NCBI GenBank assembly: GCA_903632075.3
Contig: CAHIKZ030000955.1
Coordinates: 573,501-637,500 of the forward strand
Length of the DNA: 64,000 nucleotides
Source of the DNA: Acanthosepion pharaonis
Lineage: Eukaryota; Mollusca; Cephalopoda; Sepiida; Sepiidae
Direction of reading: 5' to 3'
In this document: piece after piece, positions 44,874 to 56,559 of the stretch
Layout of the letters: each line of letters starts with the position of its first letter
How positions within the stretch are numbered: the stretch's first letter is position 1
Notes under the pieces: generated by a model
What the model saw: the letters and a program-made list of their open reading frames with translations, nothing else
What the model was told of the DNA's origin: nothing
Database searches by the model: none
Position numbers and translations under genes: made by a program

Positions 44874-44910
<37 letters not shown>
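44874..44910. repeat. (AT)n microsatellite
   Basis: About 18 uninterrupted AT units. Confidence 0.95.
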
Positions 44911-44914
<4 letters not shown>

Positions 44915-45831
44915 AAGATAACTGATTATAACTTATTAACTATATGGTCATTTAAAATTGTTTCTTTGCATCTAAATTTCTTTTTGTTTTACCAATGCTG
45001 ACAAGTCTAGGCTTTCCATTTTATTTTACAAGATGAAAAAGAAAACCTACTTTTTTTTATTTAAAAATGTTTGAAATACTTTTATTTATAAGAAAATTAA
45101 TTATGAATAGTACATAGATATATATTGGGATTAAAATTGTGTGAAATGACAATATTTTAATCACAACAAGAGCCAGATTTTAAAGATCAATAAATGTCCT
45201 GACTTTCTTCAAAATAAAACTTAATTGGGTGATGTCTGATTTCACAATAGTTACAAAAATATTAGAGTAATCAATTAAAATCAATTCATTACATGAATAT
45301 GTTTTGTGTTCATATCTCAGGTTTAAATATTGCTGATTTTCTTTTGCTTTTTTTTTTTTTTTGATAGTCCAACCCAATTGAGATAAACATCTATTCTAGG
45401 AAAATGAACAAACAGTTCTTCATTTGTTTGTAAACTAATTTGTTTTCCTGAAGAAGCAATTTTCTAGTTTTTCATACTGATAAAATATTAAAAGAAATTA
45501 CATTATATTAATACTGTTAATTTATTGGGTTTATTCATGAAATTATTGACTGAAAACAATGCTTTATTATTGTGTCTGTCATATGTAATGCATACACAAT
45601 GGAAGTAATACTTTTCATTGATAAAAATTAAATCCACAATTTTCCTTAGACTAAGATATTTTCCCTGTTATATCAACATCAGATGGTGCATAAAGGAAAT
45701 TATTTCTTAAACAACATAGTATATTATGTAACAGAATCTAGAAAAAAAGGGATCTACACAAATCAGTAAAAATATAGAGTAGGGTAATATAATCTAATTT
45801 ACTGAATTTTTACATTGTTTTTTAAAGTTTT

Positions 45832-45862
45832 AACTTTCTTTTTCTTTTCCCATATTTTCCAG
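45832..45862 (+). promoter_or_regulatory. 3' splice acceptor of the 46-kb ZNF exon
   Basis: A long pyrimidine tract (CTTTCTTTTTCTTTTCCC) runs into ATTTTCCAG. The first in-frame ATG of the array (45937) follows 75 nt later. Position matches the acceptors at the other ZNF loci. Confidence 0.55.
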
Positions 45863-45936
45863 TGTAGATGATATATGAATATATTGGTATATATGAATGA
45901 ATCATTATTTCTTTGCTGGCTTATGATGCAGAAAAT

Positions 45937-46970
45937 ATGGAAAACTATACAGAAAATAAATATTGGCCTGAAAACTGTGTGAGTAAATTTTCTAAAAGTT
46001 CAATTTCAAAAAGACATTTAAAGATCCATGCTGAAGAGAAATATTTTTGTGATGTCTGTGGCTCTTTGTTCTCACAGCAATCAATTTAAAACAGCATTTT
46101 TGAACACATACTGGAGAGAAACTATATACCTGTGAAGTATGTGGTTTTTCCTTTTCACAGCAATCAGTTTTGAGGCAGCATCTGCAAACGCATACTGGCA
46201 AGAAACCATATTCTTGTGAAGAGTGTAGCTTTTCTTTTTCACAGCAGTCAAGTTTGAAACAGCATAAGCAAACATGTACTGGAGAGAAACCATATCACTG
46301 TGAAGTGTGTGGCTCTTCTTTTTCAAAGAAGGCACATTTGTGTCAGCATAAGTGAACATATACTGGAGAGAAATCATACCCTTGTGAAATGTATGATTTG
46401 TACTTTTCAAAAAAGACAGATTTGAGGCAGCATGAGTGAACACATACCGGAGAGAAATCATATTCCTGTGAAATGTGTAGCACTTCCTTTTCCCAGAAAG
46501 CACATTTGAACCAGCATAAACAGATACATACAGGTGAGAAAGCATATTCTTGTGAAGTATGTGGTTCTTCATTTATACAGAAGGCACATTTGAATCAACA
46601 TAAGGGAACACATACTGGAGAAAAACTATATTCTTGTGAAGTGTGTGGCTTTTCCTTTTCACAGTTGGCAGGTTTAAAAGCGCATAAGAAAAAACATACT
46701 GGACAGAAACCTTATTCTTGTAAAGTTTGTGGCTCTTCTTTTTCATTGAAGTCTATTTTGAGGCAGCATATATGAACACATACTGGTGAGAAACCTTGTT
46801 CTTGTGAAGTTTACAATTCTTTCTTTTCACAGGCATCTATTTTGATGCAGCATAAGTGAATACATACTGGAGAGAAACAATTTTCTTGTGAAGCACCATG
46901 TTTTTCATTTACAAAGAAGCCAAGTTTGAGTAAACAACGTATGAAATCTCATATTAATATTGATTTGTAG
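45937..46970 (+). pseudogene. C2H2 zinc-finger pseudogene, about 11 fingers, five in-frame TGAs
   Basis: An N-terminal ORF (45937-46089) gives MENYTENKYW, SSISKRHLKIHAEEKYFCDV (the conserved N-terminal helix) and the start of finger 1, then a 1-nt deletion (TCAATTTAA for TCAAATTTA) ends it. From about 46092 to TAG at 46970 one frame carries ten more fingers of 84 bp each. It is broken only by TGAs at 46101, 46353, 46437, 46773 and 46857, all replacing the same Arg codon between the histidines. Uninterrupted parts include 46170-46355 and 46473-46775. The helices use SQQS and SQKAHLNQH types unlike the other loci. A polyadenylation signal AATAAA is at 47049-47054. Confidence 0.8.
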
Positions 46971-47069
46971 CATCTTCATCTTCCTTTTAATCAACTTTGT
47001 GAATATTTATTACAATTCAGTATTAACATTGATACTAGAACAGCATTTAATAAAAAACATATTCTTATA

Positions 47070-47280
47070 AAAGATTAGGCAAACATGGACTTCAATAGGA
47101 CAGAGTGTCAAAAGGACAGTTTTTCTCCTGACACTGCTTCTATTTTAACCCCCTTCACTCTTCAGCAATGTTTATTGTTTTAAAAAGCGATAATTAGAAT
47201 TGTAATAAAGCCTAAGCATATGATGAAAGTGAATTTATAATTTTTTGTTGTTGCTGAGAATCACCAAAATAATGTTGAAC
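47070..47280 (+). repeat. Dispersed repeat R3 fragment
   Basis: GGCAAACATGGACTTC, AGAGTGTCAAAAGGACAG, CCCCCTTCACTCTTCAGCAATG and CATATGATGAAAGTGAATTTATA match 60.46-60.97 kb in order. Both copies lie just 3' of a ZNF array. Confidence 0.62.
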
Positions 47281-47585
47281 CTGGTCAGTATCTAGATGAA
47301 TGACTAATTGAGAATGTGCGAGTGGTGTGATGGATAATAGCTTGGAATTGTTAATTGGAGAACTGTGATCCAATTTCAGTTGGATTCGTTATATTCACTT
47401 ATGTGCATATACTGTTAGGAAAAGTATGGATCTATCTCTCCCCACCAGCTATGGGTTAATTATTAAGGCTTGTATCACTCAATCATTATCTCAAAAAAAA
47501 AAACATTCTTACATTCTAAAAATATTTTCAGACTTTAATTAACCTACAAAGGGTTGATAAACCATAGAAAACAATTTATTTGCAC
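47281..47585 (+). mobile_element. 5S/tRNA chimeric SINE
   Basis: Shortened 5S-like head (GAACCTGGTCAGTATCTAGATG), tRNA-like unit (GAGTGGTGTGATGGATAATAGC), body, then tail (TTAACCTACAAAGGGTTGATAAACC). Parts of the head are deleted. Confidence 0.62.
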
Positions 47586-47914
47586 AATGATGATGGCCAT
47601 TGCACATGCAACATGGGGCTACTTTTCTTGCTGAGTGAATTTACGGGGGCATATTATGGATTCAATTCCTGTTAAAATATTTATTTTTTCTACATATTTT
47701 AAATATTCAGTGACTTTTTGTTTCAAAAAACATAAATGTTCACATTTGATCCTTTAATAAGAAATAGGTTTGATCAGTAGCCTATCAGTCTTTGAAAAAT
47801 AAAGTCAGGCCTCACATTGCTCAAAGAGAATGGCAACATTAAGACGTCTTTTTCTTTTTTTTTTCATATTGAGTTTTATTTTGTTATACTTCAAGTTAAT
47901 TTTTGTTATATAGT
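47586..47914. other. Non-coding spacer
   Basis: Nothing recognised. Confidence 0.4.
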
Positions 47915-48200
47915 TTAATAAGTAGGCACATGGCTGTATTAATATTCAAACCAAGGGACCTGAGTTCGAATTTCACCATGGTCAATTTGTTAGGGAGGTG
48001 TCATAGTATCAGTTTGGGGAGAGGAAACTAGGATGCAGCAATATTCGGAAGTGCCTTGAAACTATACCATAAGTTGACCCAAGTTTTTCCAGTGAAACTA
48101 GATAAATAAGACTGTTTGTCAGTTGTTGTACTACCTTGAAGTCACAAATCATCCCAAAGGGTTGAGCATATTAGCCTTATTCAAAACTGTTAATCATGCC
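47915..48200 (+). mobile_element. tRNA-derived SINE of another type
   Basis: AGTAGGCACATGGCTGTATT (box A-like) and GACCTGAGTTCGAATTTCACC (good box B) give a tRNA layout. A body with no match to the other SINEs in the window follows. Ends not defined. Confidence 0.5.
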
Positions 48201-48485
48201 AGATTATGCACTCTTTCCTGGAAATCGTAACAAAGATCTGCTCTGTTTATATTCAGTATAAACCATAGGGTGTTGATAAAACTCAAATGTGACTGAGCAA
48301 GTGCCTGCAACAGGAATTAACCACTCTAATTCCTAATAAAGTCTACTATGGTCTTCTTAACTGTTTTAAGAAAATTAATAACATTCAGTTGTTTATTTGT
48401 TTTTCTCTGGCTCATTTGGCCAAGCAGCAAACTGATTTGTTAATAATAATAGAAATTTCTTTCTGATGACATCAGGACCTGTATA
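48201..48485. other. Non-coding spacer
   Basis: Nothing recognised. Confidence 0.4.
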
Positions 48486-48487
48486 AT

Positions 48488-49065
48488 TCTTTTTTTTTTT
48501 TGATCATTTCACCCCAAGCAAGGCGATAATGCCACTACAATGCAAGATGTTAATAAGTATGAAAGAATCTGAGAAAAAAGCACATTATTAAGGGGAAAGG
48601 ACAATAAAATGACAGAAATTAAGGAGACAAGAGGTGACACTGCATTTGAATTTTTGAAGGTCAAACTTGACTGGAAAATAAGAAGCTAGAAGAGAGTTCT
48701 ACAAGCGAGAAGTGCAGGAGAAGAAACATGGTTACATCTAACTATTTTAACTGTAAATTGGTGGGAACTGCTAGTCCAGTCCTGCACTTAAAGTTTTAAA
48801 GAGTAAAGCTTATCAGAACAATTACCATGAAAATATTTATAGAAAAGTCAGGCAAGCTACATTATGGCAGTGGAAATATGACTGAAGCTGAGGACTGATA
48901 ACATTGCAGATTCTTCTTTGGATTTTATCTAGACTCTCTAAATACATAGCAGAAGCACCAGACCAAATGCAGCAATATTCAATGCATGGATGAATGATTG
49001 ACTTATAAAACTGGCAAGAATAACTATCTAGCATGACTTGGTGAATCAACTTTTCTAGCAGCTGA
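48488..49065 (-). mobile_element. LINE 3' end, Jockey/CR1-type
   Basis: Starts on plus with a T run (poly-A tail) then the complement of GCCTTGCTTGGGGTGAAATG. Minus ORF 48837-49049 reads YKSIIHPCIEYCCIWSGASA, YLESLDKIQRRICNVISP. An internal deletion removes part of DLASQLQ. 5'-truncated near 49065, next to a TA tract. Confidence 0.75.
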
Positions 49066-49074
49066 CTTAATAAA

Positions 49075-49075
<1 letters not shown>

Positions 49076-49147
<72 letters not shown>
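49076..49147. repeat. Long (TA)n microsatellite
   Basis: About 36 uninterrupted TA units; the longest in the window. Confidence 0.95.
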
Positions 49148-49148
<1 letters not shown>

Positions 49149-49555
49149 CAGTAGTATTAAAAAGTGCTCAATACATGTAAGAAAAAAATAAGCAAAAAAA
49201 AAACTAACATGTAGAACTTTTAAGTTTAAAAATTAGGAGGTCAATTAAAATACGCACCCACACTTTCAAAATAAAGAGTTAAGTTACATATTTGCTTTCC
49301 ATTTTACTGTATCCATTTACAATAAACTTGCACTCCAGCCCCTTTTCATTCTTTCCTTCACCTTCCTTTCCATTGCACTCAATGTTCTGTCTTTCAATCA
49401 TCATACACCTGTTGTTTTTTAAAGGTAATTATGTAGCGTTCCTTGTGTTTTTTTTAAATAAAGCATTAAAGTGGTCATTTTAAAAGTATTGCCCAAAGAG
49501 ACTGTCAGATCAAAACTATGGTCACATATTTTAATTGACCTGATTTTTAAACTTT

Positions 49556-49597
<42 letters not shown>

Positions 49598-50374
49598 TAA
49601 TTTATTTACATTTACAAATATTTATTTTACTTATATAGATGATTCATGTTATTTTATAAATACATTAATATAAATAAATTTATAAATACAAATAAAACAA
49701 ACTCAAGTTTCTGTGTCTCACTTTTGTACCTGGTTACAGAAACAACATCACATGAATCGAGTTCTTGAACGTTCTGAGTTCTCTTCCCTACTGAAGGCAA
49801 TAGAAACAACATAAAGGAAATTAGCCATTATGAAGTTAAAAATCAAATGAAACAAAACTTTTCAAAAACTCTTCTTTGAAAATTTAACTTGTTTATGCAG
49901 AAACTCAAATCCTTCAAACAAATTAAGTTAGAATGTTAAAAAGACATGTAAAAAAATATAGTGATTCATAAATAAGAAGCAGGAGTTTAGCTGATTTCAT
50001 TGTTTCAATGGATTTATGAATCTACAATTCATTAAATTAATATATTTTTGTCTTACAGTTCTTGTTCCTGTTCACAGACTTGTGTTGTTTCTTACACAAA
50101 CTTGTTTCTTACCAAACTTGTCAGACCACAAAGCTGACTGACGCAATAATTACATTCTATATTAATTCAATATAAGAGGCGTGTTACTTCATCATACTGT
50201 TGGAATTATGACTGGTGCCCATTGGTCTTCTTACAATTATTATATCTGGACATTTGTGTATGGGCCCAGCTTAATGGTTTGCATATAGTGACATTGCTTC
50301 ATTGGTTGATTCAGAAAATGTCATGACCTCAGTGTATATAGGTATAAAAAAATGCATGCTCAATTTGCACAATA
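49148..50374. other. Non-coding AT-rich spacer
   Basis: No gene recognised; a further (TA)n at 49564-49594. Confidence 0.5.
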
Positions 50375-50560
50375 ACGTATGACCACATCATATAACACCA
50401 ATTCCTGTATGATCACCAAAGTTAAGTAACACTGAATCTGGTCAGTACCTAGATGGGTGACTACTTGTGAATACCAGGTGCTGTAAGCTTGGATTTACAG
50501 GTAGTCTGATGGATAATGGCTGCATTCCAGTTCCATTTGAAACAATCAAATTATAATGTT
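50375..50560 (+). mobile_element. 5S/tRNA chimeric SINE, best 5S-like head
   Basis: 50375-50490 resembles 5S rRNA along nearly its full ~116 nt: ACGTATGACCACATCAT, GATCACCAAAGTTAAGTAAC (box A region), CTGGTCAGTACCTAGATGGG (intermediate element and box C start), TACTTGTGAATACCAGGTGCTGTAAGC. A tRNA-like piece (CAGGTAGTCTGATGGATAATGGC) follows directly, then the copy ends. Not a functional 5S gene: helices are broken and the 3' end is fused. Confidence 0.72.
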
Positions 50561-51385
50561 AAAAAGACATCAGTATAATTGCTATATTGTAAGTTTCTTT
50601 CATTCGATATTCCAACAGATTTAATGAATCATAGATTCATTAAATTGATATGTTTTTGTCTTACAATTCTTCATCTTTTCTGGCAGCCATAAATATTTAA
50701 TGTGTACTGAATTTATATTTTATATCATGGTAAGTATTAATTAAGTTGATTTTGGGAGAAAATGTTTACAACATTGACTGCCAGACGATAGTGCATTTAA
50801 ATATTGCCGTTGTGTTGTGATGTCCTCTTCTGGCAATAGTAAAAAACAAACTTGATTGAAATGAAAAGCTAGGTTACTGCAGTTAAGATGTGGCCATATG
50901 CAATGGAAGGGGAAATGGGTTACTGGGTGTGAAAAAAAATGAGAAGACTTTAGGAGAAGGAACCAGAAACCCAACCCTAAACAGGAAACAAGGGTTAAAC
51001 CTCTACTCCTGTTCAAAAGACAGGGAAGGAGTCTGACCCAGGTGATAGGTGAACCTTAAAACAATTATCATTTATTAATCTGCAAAGTTTCAGCTTTTAA
51101 GCATGTATAGTTATTAAGTTATTAAAAATTTTGTACTCTTTGAGTAACACACTTCAGAATAGAGACAAGCATTTTTCCTTTAAATATTCAAGTGCATTCA
51201 TGTATCTACTATTACAGCCAAATGTCAGGTATAACTAAAAAGACAACATATCAAGTAGTCAGTTCACATGATAGAGTAGTAGTGGGCATAACTGTTGAAG
51301 TAGTAAGAGGAAATATTAAGAAATTTTTCTGTGTCTAATCTATTTCCTGTCACATGAAAACTGACTTCATAAAAAGAAACTGAAC

Positions 51386-51421
<36 letters not shown>

Positions 51422-51660
51422 ACAATTTTTGTAAAACACCTCAACAATCTCCTGAATATGAAAATTTAAGATTTTTCACTAGATACTTTCTCCTATCCTT
51501 TCTGGATGAGTTGAATATTTTCACAAGGCCAAATTTTCACTCATTCGGCCTTCCATGAGTTATAACAAAGAATTTCATTATTAAAGAGGAAGGTGTCTCC
51601 TAAGTCATGTTGCGGGTATACTAGCGACAGTTCTTTTTAGTAAAGTGTGGTAGCCCACAG
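50561..51660. other. Non-coding spacer with poly-A
   Basis: No gene recognised. A 31-nt A run lies at 51390-51420. Confidence 0.5.
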
Positions 51661-51662
51661 TC

Positions 51663-51968
51663 AGGAGCCACAGTGGAGTAATGGATAGTGGCTTGGATTG
51701 AGAAATTAGAGTCAAGTTCGAATTCCGTTCAGATCCATTACATTCATTTACATGCTAATACCCTTAGAAAAGGTATGAATCCTCTTCTTCTCTCCCCAGC
51801 TATGGATAAATAGCAGGACAGATTGGGTTCTATAGCCTTGGATGACAACTGGTCTACTGCAGAAAGAAATGACAATCTACTATGGGAAAAAATCTGCCTC
51901 GTCAGTCATGTATCCAAAGGTACATGATCGCTTAAGTATGTATCATGCATGGCACATAACTGACTGAA
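51663..51968 (+). mobile_element. SINE-alpha, full length
   Basis: Box A ACAGTGGAGTAATGGATAG, box B CAAGTTCGAATTCCG, the body shared with the 5S/tRNA SINEs, and the 3' end GGCACATAACTGACTGAA. Flanks CCCACAGTC (51654-51662) and CCCACTGTC (51969-51977) form an 8/9 target duplication. About 306 bp. Confidence 0.82.
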
Positions 51969-51977
51969 CCCACTGTC

Positions 51978-53000
51978 TTTAGAAGTAGGAGGACATTTTC
52001 AAAGCATAATTTTGATATTTCCTAAAAATGTTTAGATAAATTCAGTTAATCATTCAAATTTAATCTGCAAAAAGTAAAACACGGCATTGTCACACAGAGT
52101 ATTAATTTTACTTTTATTTAAACAAGTTTGAAAATTTTTAGGTGAAGGGAGAACAAAAGACACTCACTGTGTTACTGGCCCTCAGAACATGCTATTTTTT
52201 TTTTAATGAACTGTGATTGGACAGTTCAAAGGTGAACTGCTCCCTTTGAAGGGGAAGGGAGAACTGTGACTAGACCTGAGCAGCAATTGGAAGCAAGACT
52301 GCTTAGAAACAGGAGGTTCATTTCTCTCTCCCTGCTGAAAAGGCAAGCAGCGTTTGCCCATAAGTAAAAGATGCATGGGTAACAAAGTTGCTGAAGGCAA
52401 GTTTCCCCTTCAGAGAAAGTTTGAAAAGAAGTCCTCTCGAAGAAGCCCCAGAAAAGAAAGAAATGAGAAGTCCATAAGTGGAGTTTGGAGCTAAAGCCGT
52501 TTGAGAACAAGAAGGAAGAGCAGACACATACGTTTTCAAAAAGTGTTTTACTGCATGTTTAAGTAATTTTTCCCCTTCTATGACCGTAAAAGAAAGGTGT
52601 AATTTCCAGGCGGACGGGAGGAAAATAAGAAAAGAAAGAAGGGAGTTTGGTCACCAAGAAGAGAGAACTTTGTCTACACAAGAGATAAAAGAAAAAAGAA
52701 AAAAAATTTTGAACCTTGAAAGGACAGAAAGTGTACTGTAGAGCAAAGGCTCCCCCATTTTCTTTTTTTTTTGTTATCATTGACACAGCAGGTGGGTGCA
52801 ATCCTTTTGTTTGTTTTATGGTGCATTGTAAATTTTTTAAGTTTTTTTTTTCTGATATATGTTTTACATTGTGTTAGTCAGGGAATAGGTTATCCTATTC
52901 TCAGCAAAAAGGGACGAATTTTTGCAAACACCCTTGTTTAGCTGGTTAGAAATAAATATTTTTTCTTTGTAATTGAATCTGATTTGCATTTTTTTTTTTC
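51978..53000. other. Purine-rich, GC-elevated spacer
   Basis: 52.2-52.75 kb is rich in AAGGGGAAGGGAG-type purine runs and less AT-rich than its surroundings. Minus-strand ORFs there show no recognisable domain. A possible polyadenylation signal (AATAAA) is near 52968. It could be an untranslated exon or an unidentified repeat. Confidence 0.35.
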
Positions 53001-54434
53001 TTTTTCGTTATTAATTCGGGTAGTAGTGAAAATACTATTATTGCAGCAAATTTTATTTTCTGAAAGAAAAGAAAATTTATAAAACAGTATCAGTTTTTTT
53101 CACTAATCCAAAGATAAAAATAAATAAAATCGGGCATAGTTTTCATAAAAGTTTTCATTTAAAAAAAATTAAATTAATAAATTTAAAAAAAAAAATAGCA
53201 TAACCCTCTGTCATTGACATTGCGAAATGAAAAAATTGATTAAATATACCGTAAGGTTCCGTGTAAAATCATTTAATGATGTTTAAAACTATAAATGAAC
53301 TGAAATGTCAAGAAAATGTTTGCCAGTAGCAAAAACGTCAAATTTTCTTTCATTTTTCCATAATAATGTCTTTTTTAATCTTTGCACAAGGGACTCGATG
53401 TTTTCTTGCACCGTCTTTCTTTTAGCAATATCTGTGTAAAAATGTAGTCAAATGAATCTTGTTTGCATCGTCTTTTTTCTTTCTTTGCATCATTCGCTTT
53501 AATTTGAATGTTATTATTATGAATTGAATGAACAATACAGAAATTGCGGAGATTTACCAAACAGACCGACCAAATTCTAGTAAAGTAACACTAACACAGA
53601 ACTTTGGGTGAACAGACAAACAAGTTCAAGTACTTGCTTTCTTTCCCTTTCTTTTGATTTTCGTTTTTTTTTTTAATTTGAAAAATTTTTTTTTTTTTAT
53701 TGTAGTATTTATGAAATTTTAAGTAAAAAAACAAGAATATACGTTAAAATGTTTTTGTTTTTTTTTTCGTTGTTTTTTGCCACTTTTTGTTTTTGTTCAG
53801 GTTTAACTTATTATTATTTATTTGGGAACTGAAGCGATCACTACTTTCCAGTCTAACTTTAAAAAAATAAAAATTATGCATTGTTTCTTTCTAAAACTAA
53901 TAATGGTTAAGCTCTAAAATTAATATTTTTCGACGAAAATGTACTTTTTTTACTCTCTACGAAAATACCAGGTTTTAAAAAATGGAATCGGGCGATAAGT
54001 GGCTAAAATAGCCGATAGCGGTTCAATTATCAAGTCAGGCATAAAAATACCAACAACAAAAATTCCGACTTTGAGTGTTTATTTAAATAAATTACATACT
54101 GCTAGCTAGCTAAAAATTTACTCGTCTTTAAAAAAAAAAAAAAAAATGAGTGTCATAATCATTTTTTTTTTTAAAAATATTGTCTTTGTCATTGAATTTA
54201 AAAGAATAATAAATTTACCTGCGTATTGTTGGGGAAAGGATTAATAAAAAACAAAACAGTAACATTAACAACAAAATTAGGTAAAAAAAATACTAACCGA
54301 ATTTGTACAGAGATAATTGCTTTTTTTTTTTTATTCAAAATGTCGTGAATCCCAATTGTTAGCTTTTTTTTCTTTTTTTTAATTCTTTCGCATCGAGGAA
54401 CACGCGTAACGGCAGACACCAACGTAAAGAAAAG
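53001..54434. other. Non-coding AT-rich spacer
   Basis: Many long T runs; nothing recognised. Confidence 0.5.
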
Positions 54435-54437
54435 AAA

Positions 54438-54508
54438 AGGTGTCCAGTTTGATGCCCGTCGTGAATTGAACTCCCAACTATAGAGCCATTCCGCAACTTT
54501 GAAACTTT
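54438..54508 (-). mobile_element. tRNA-like fragment (SINE head)
   Basis: Minus strand: TTGCGGAATGGCTCTATAG (box A-like) and GGGAGTTCAATTCACGAC (box B). Acceptor arms do not pair well. Confidence 0.38.
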
Positions 54509-54894
54509 TCTCGAAAATTAAAATTTTCCCAAAGAAATAAACATCAAAATATTATTATTTTTTTTTTTTTTTTAGAAATATATTTTAACTTTTGAAAAAC
54601 GAATTTCGGAATTTTGAATTGTCTTTCTTTTTGCTTTTTTCTTACTTTGACAATTTGCTTATAGTTTTAAGAAAAATTATTTTCAATAAAAATGCTACGT
54701 TATCTTAAGTTTACTTTTTTTTTTTATTTGAATTTGATTGAGTTTTTTTATTCATATTACATTTTTTTTTGTTCTCCTTTTTTTTCTTTATAACTTTTTT
54801 CATTGAATGGCATGTAAATTTAAAATCTTGTGATTAGAGAGTTAATCTGTTTGAAAACTTAGAGCATCGAAAGTGGAACTTTTTTTATCTTTTA
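54509..54894. other. Non-coding T-rich spacer
   Basis: Nothing recognised. Confidence 0.4.
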
Positions 54895-55450
54895 TTTTTT
54901 TAGGTAGCTCCAAAAATTCGCCTAAAAAAGAGCATACCATGAGGAAAAAAGGCCCCAAACACGATAAAACAAAGTTTCATCGTCAAAATGTTAAAATTAA
55001 GAGGAAAAACCACAAGGTATATTTTTTATTATTTTTAATTTTTTAATCCTTTCCAACACTTATTAACAAATGAATGAAATTATTATTTCGTTTTTTTTTT
55101 TTAGAAAATCTTGATAAAAATATTTTTTTACATCTGTTACCGCTCCCTCACACTTACTTAATTTTATGAAAATGAAATTTTGAGAAATTAAAATTCTACC
55201 CTCTTCTTATTAATTACAGCAGGACTCCTTGTAGAATTTAAATCACCAAACAGAAACGTGATTTACCGAAAATTTGCTCTGAATCGTAAAATAAAAACCT
55301 TCACTTAAAGTATGACCTTATTTAATTAGAAAAGCTTTTAATTGATTTTATATAAATAAAATATATCAAGGACACTGTTGTCTTTAAGAAAAAACTTTTT
55401 TCAATGAATGTGAAGTATTGAGGAATAATGACTAGGAAACAGGCGTGTTA
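54895..55450 (+). repeat. R1 repeat, 5' half
   Basis: Starts with the R1 terminal text (TAGGTAGCTCCAAAAATTCGC, GAGCATACCATGAGGAAAAA, AAGAGGAAAAACCAC) and continues through the TTTAATTAGAAAAGCTTTTA block to GAATGTGAAG. The right half is lost. Confidence 0.55.
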
Positions 55451-56020
55451 TTTTAACGAAACAAGGAATTTCTTTACAAATTTCTTTACACATTTGAAGT
55501 TGTCAGTAACTTTTTCAAGAAAAGGAATCAAATATTTAAAGTTGGTAGTTTCGATGAATTGTCAAAAAAAGAAAATGTTCATATTAAATCATCGGACGTA
55601 AAGTAATATTCCAAAATGTTTAAAACAAATTGAGTTCCTTTTTTGCAACATGAATGATAAAATATATTTTTAAGGTACTTAGCTTTGGAGTTGAATAATA
55701 GAGGTCTTTGAAATTGTCCTGCTCTCATTAGAGGCTGATAATGTATCAGCATGTAATTTGACACTGGTGTTATTCAGACACGTGGAACTCTGGACTTTTC
55801 TGCCTCCTGCTTCTTTCTGCTTTTTCTCTCAATCTCTCTGTCCTGATTCAACTTTCTCTGCTTATTTATGTCAAAAAGCAATTTCACATAGGCCTGTTAC
55901 TTTTTCTCAGTTTGTAGGCTGCTCCCTTTTCCATTGGTCAAAATAAATTTTCACATAGGCTCATTAAACTTTGCCTTGGTCTTTTCTTCAGCCTGGAACC
56001 AATCTCTTTTTCTATTTTCC
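55451..56020. other. Spacer, pyrimidine-rich in its right half
   Basis: 55.79-56.02 kb is CT-rich, with two short plus-strand ORFs lacking any recognisable domain. Confidence 0.4.
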
Positions 56021-56022
56021 TG

Positions 56023-56242
56023 CAGTAGGTTGCCATTTCTTTCTGTGGTAGACCAGTTGTCATTCAAGGCTATAGAACCCAGTCTGTTCTGCTATTTACC
56101 CATAGCTGGGAGGAGAAGATGAGGATTCATACCTTTCCCAAGGGTATTAGCACATAAGTGAATGTAGTAGATTCAACTGGAATTCAAACTCAACTCTCCG
56201 ATTCCTCAATCTGATCTGCTATCTGTTACTCCACCGTGCATC
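56023..56242 (-). mobile_element. SINE-alpha, 3'-truncated, inverted
   Basis: Minus strand: ACGGTGGAGTAACAGATAGC (box A), GAGTTTGAATTCCAGTTG (box B), ACCCTTGGGAAAGGTATG, CAACTGGTCTACCACAGAAAG, ending at GCAACCTACTGCAGG. The final ~80 bp are missing. Confidence 0.75.
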
Positions 56243-56559
56243 TTTATCTGCGGATGAGATAATGGACATCAAATTATGAATGCAATGTAAACACCATTTT
56301 TATATAAATTTTAAACTAGCTAGTAATATTATGAATTTTAATTATTTTAAACATTCTAATATTTTATTGAATTTTAGCTAATTTGGCTTCATAGTCTTAC
56401 TTACAAAGATGCTTGTTGAGGAAATGTTAGAAAATTGTCAATAGATTTTAAATTTGTTATAGTTATCGCTCTTTTTGATAATGATGTCTGTGGACAACTG
56501 TATTTACAAAAACTTGGAGGTTTATGCACACAGAAAAATAATTCTAGATTCTTGTTAAA
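56243..56559. other. Non-coding spacer
   Basis: Nothing recognised. Confidence 0.4.

Larger units (their letters stand above)
44316..45862. other. Non-coding AT-rich spacer upstream of the 46-kb ZNF
   Basis: No gene recognised. It presumably lies in the intron before the ZNF exon. Contains (AT)n and T runs. Confidence 0.5.

Noticed and set aside
49076..49147. (TA)n tract as a cruciform or origin element
   Set aside because: Several similar tracts occur in the window (8863, 44874, 49564) with no shared context; ordinary microsatellites.
50375..50490. Possible 5S rRNA gene
   Set aside because: Too many substitutions in the paired regions, and it is fused to a tRNA-like unit as in three other copies. 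It is a SINE head.
52203..52801. Cluster of minus-strand ORFs of 65-94 codons
   Set aside because: They overlap in different frames over a purine-rich tract poor in stops; no domain, start context or splice structure supports coding.
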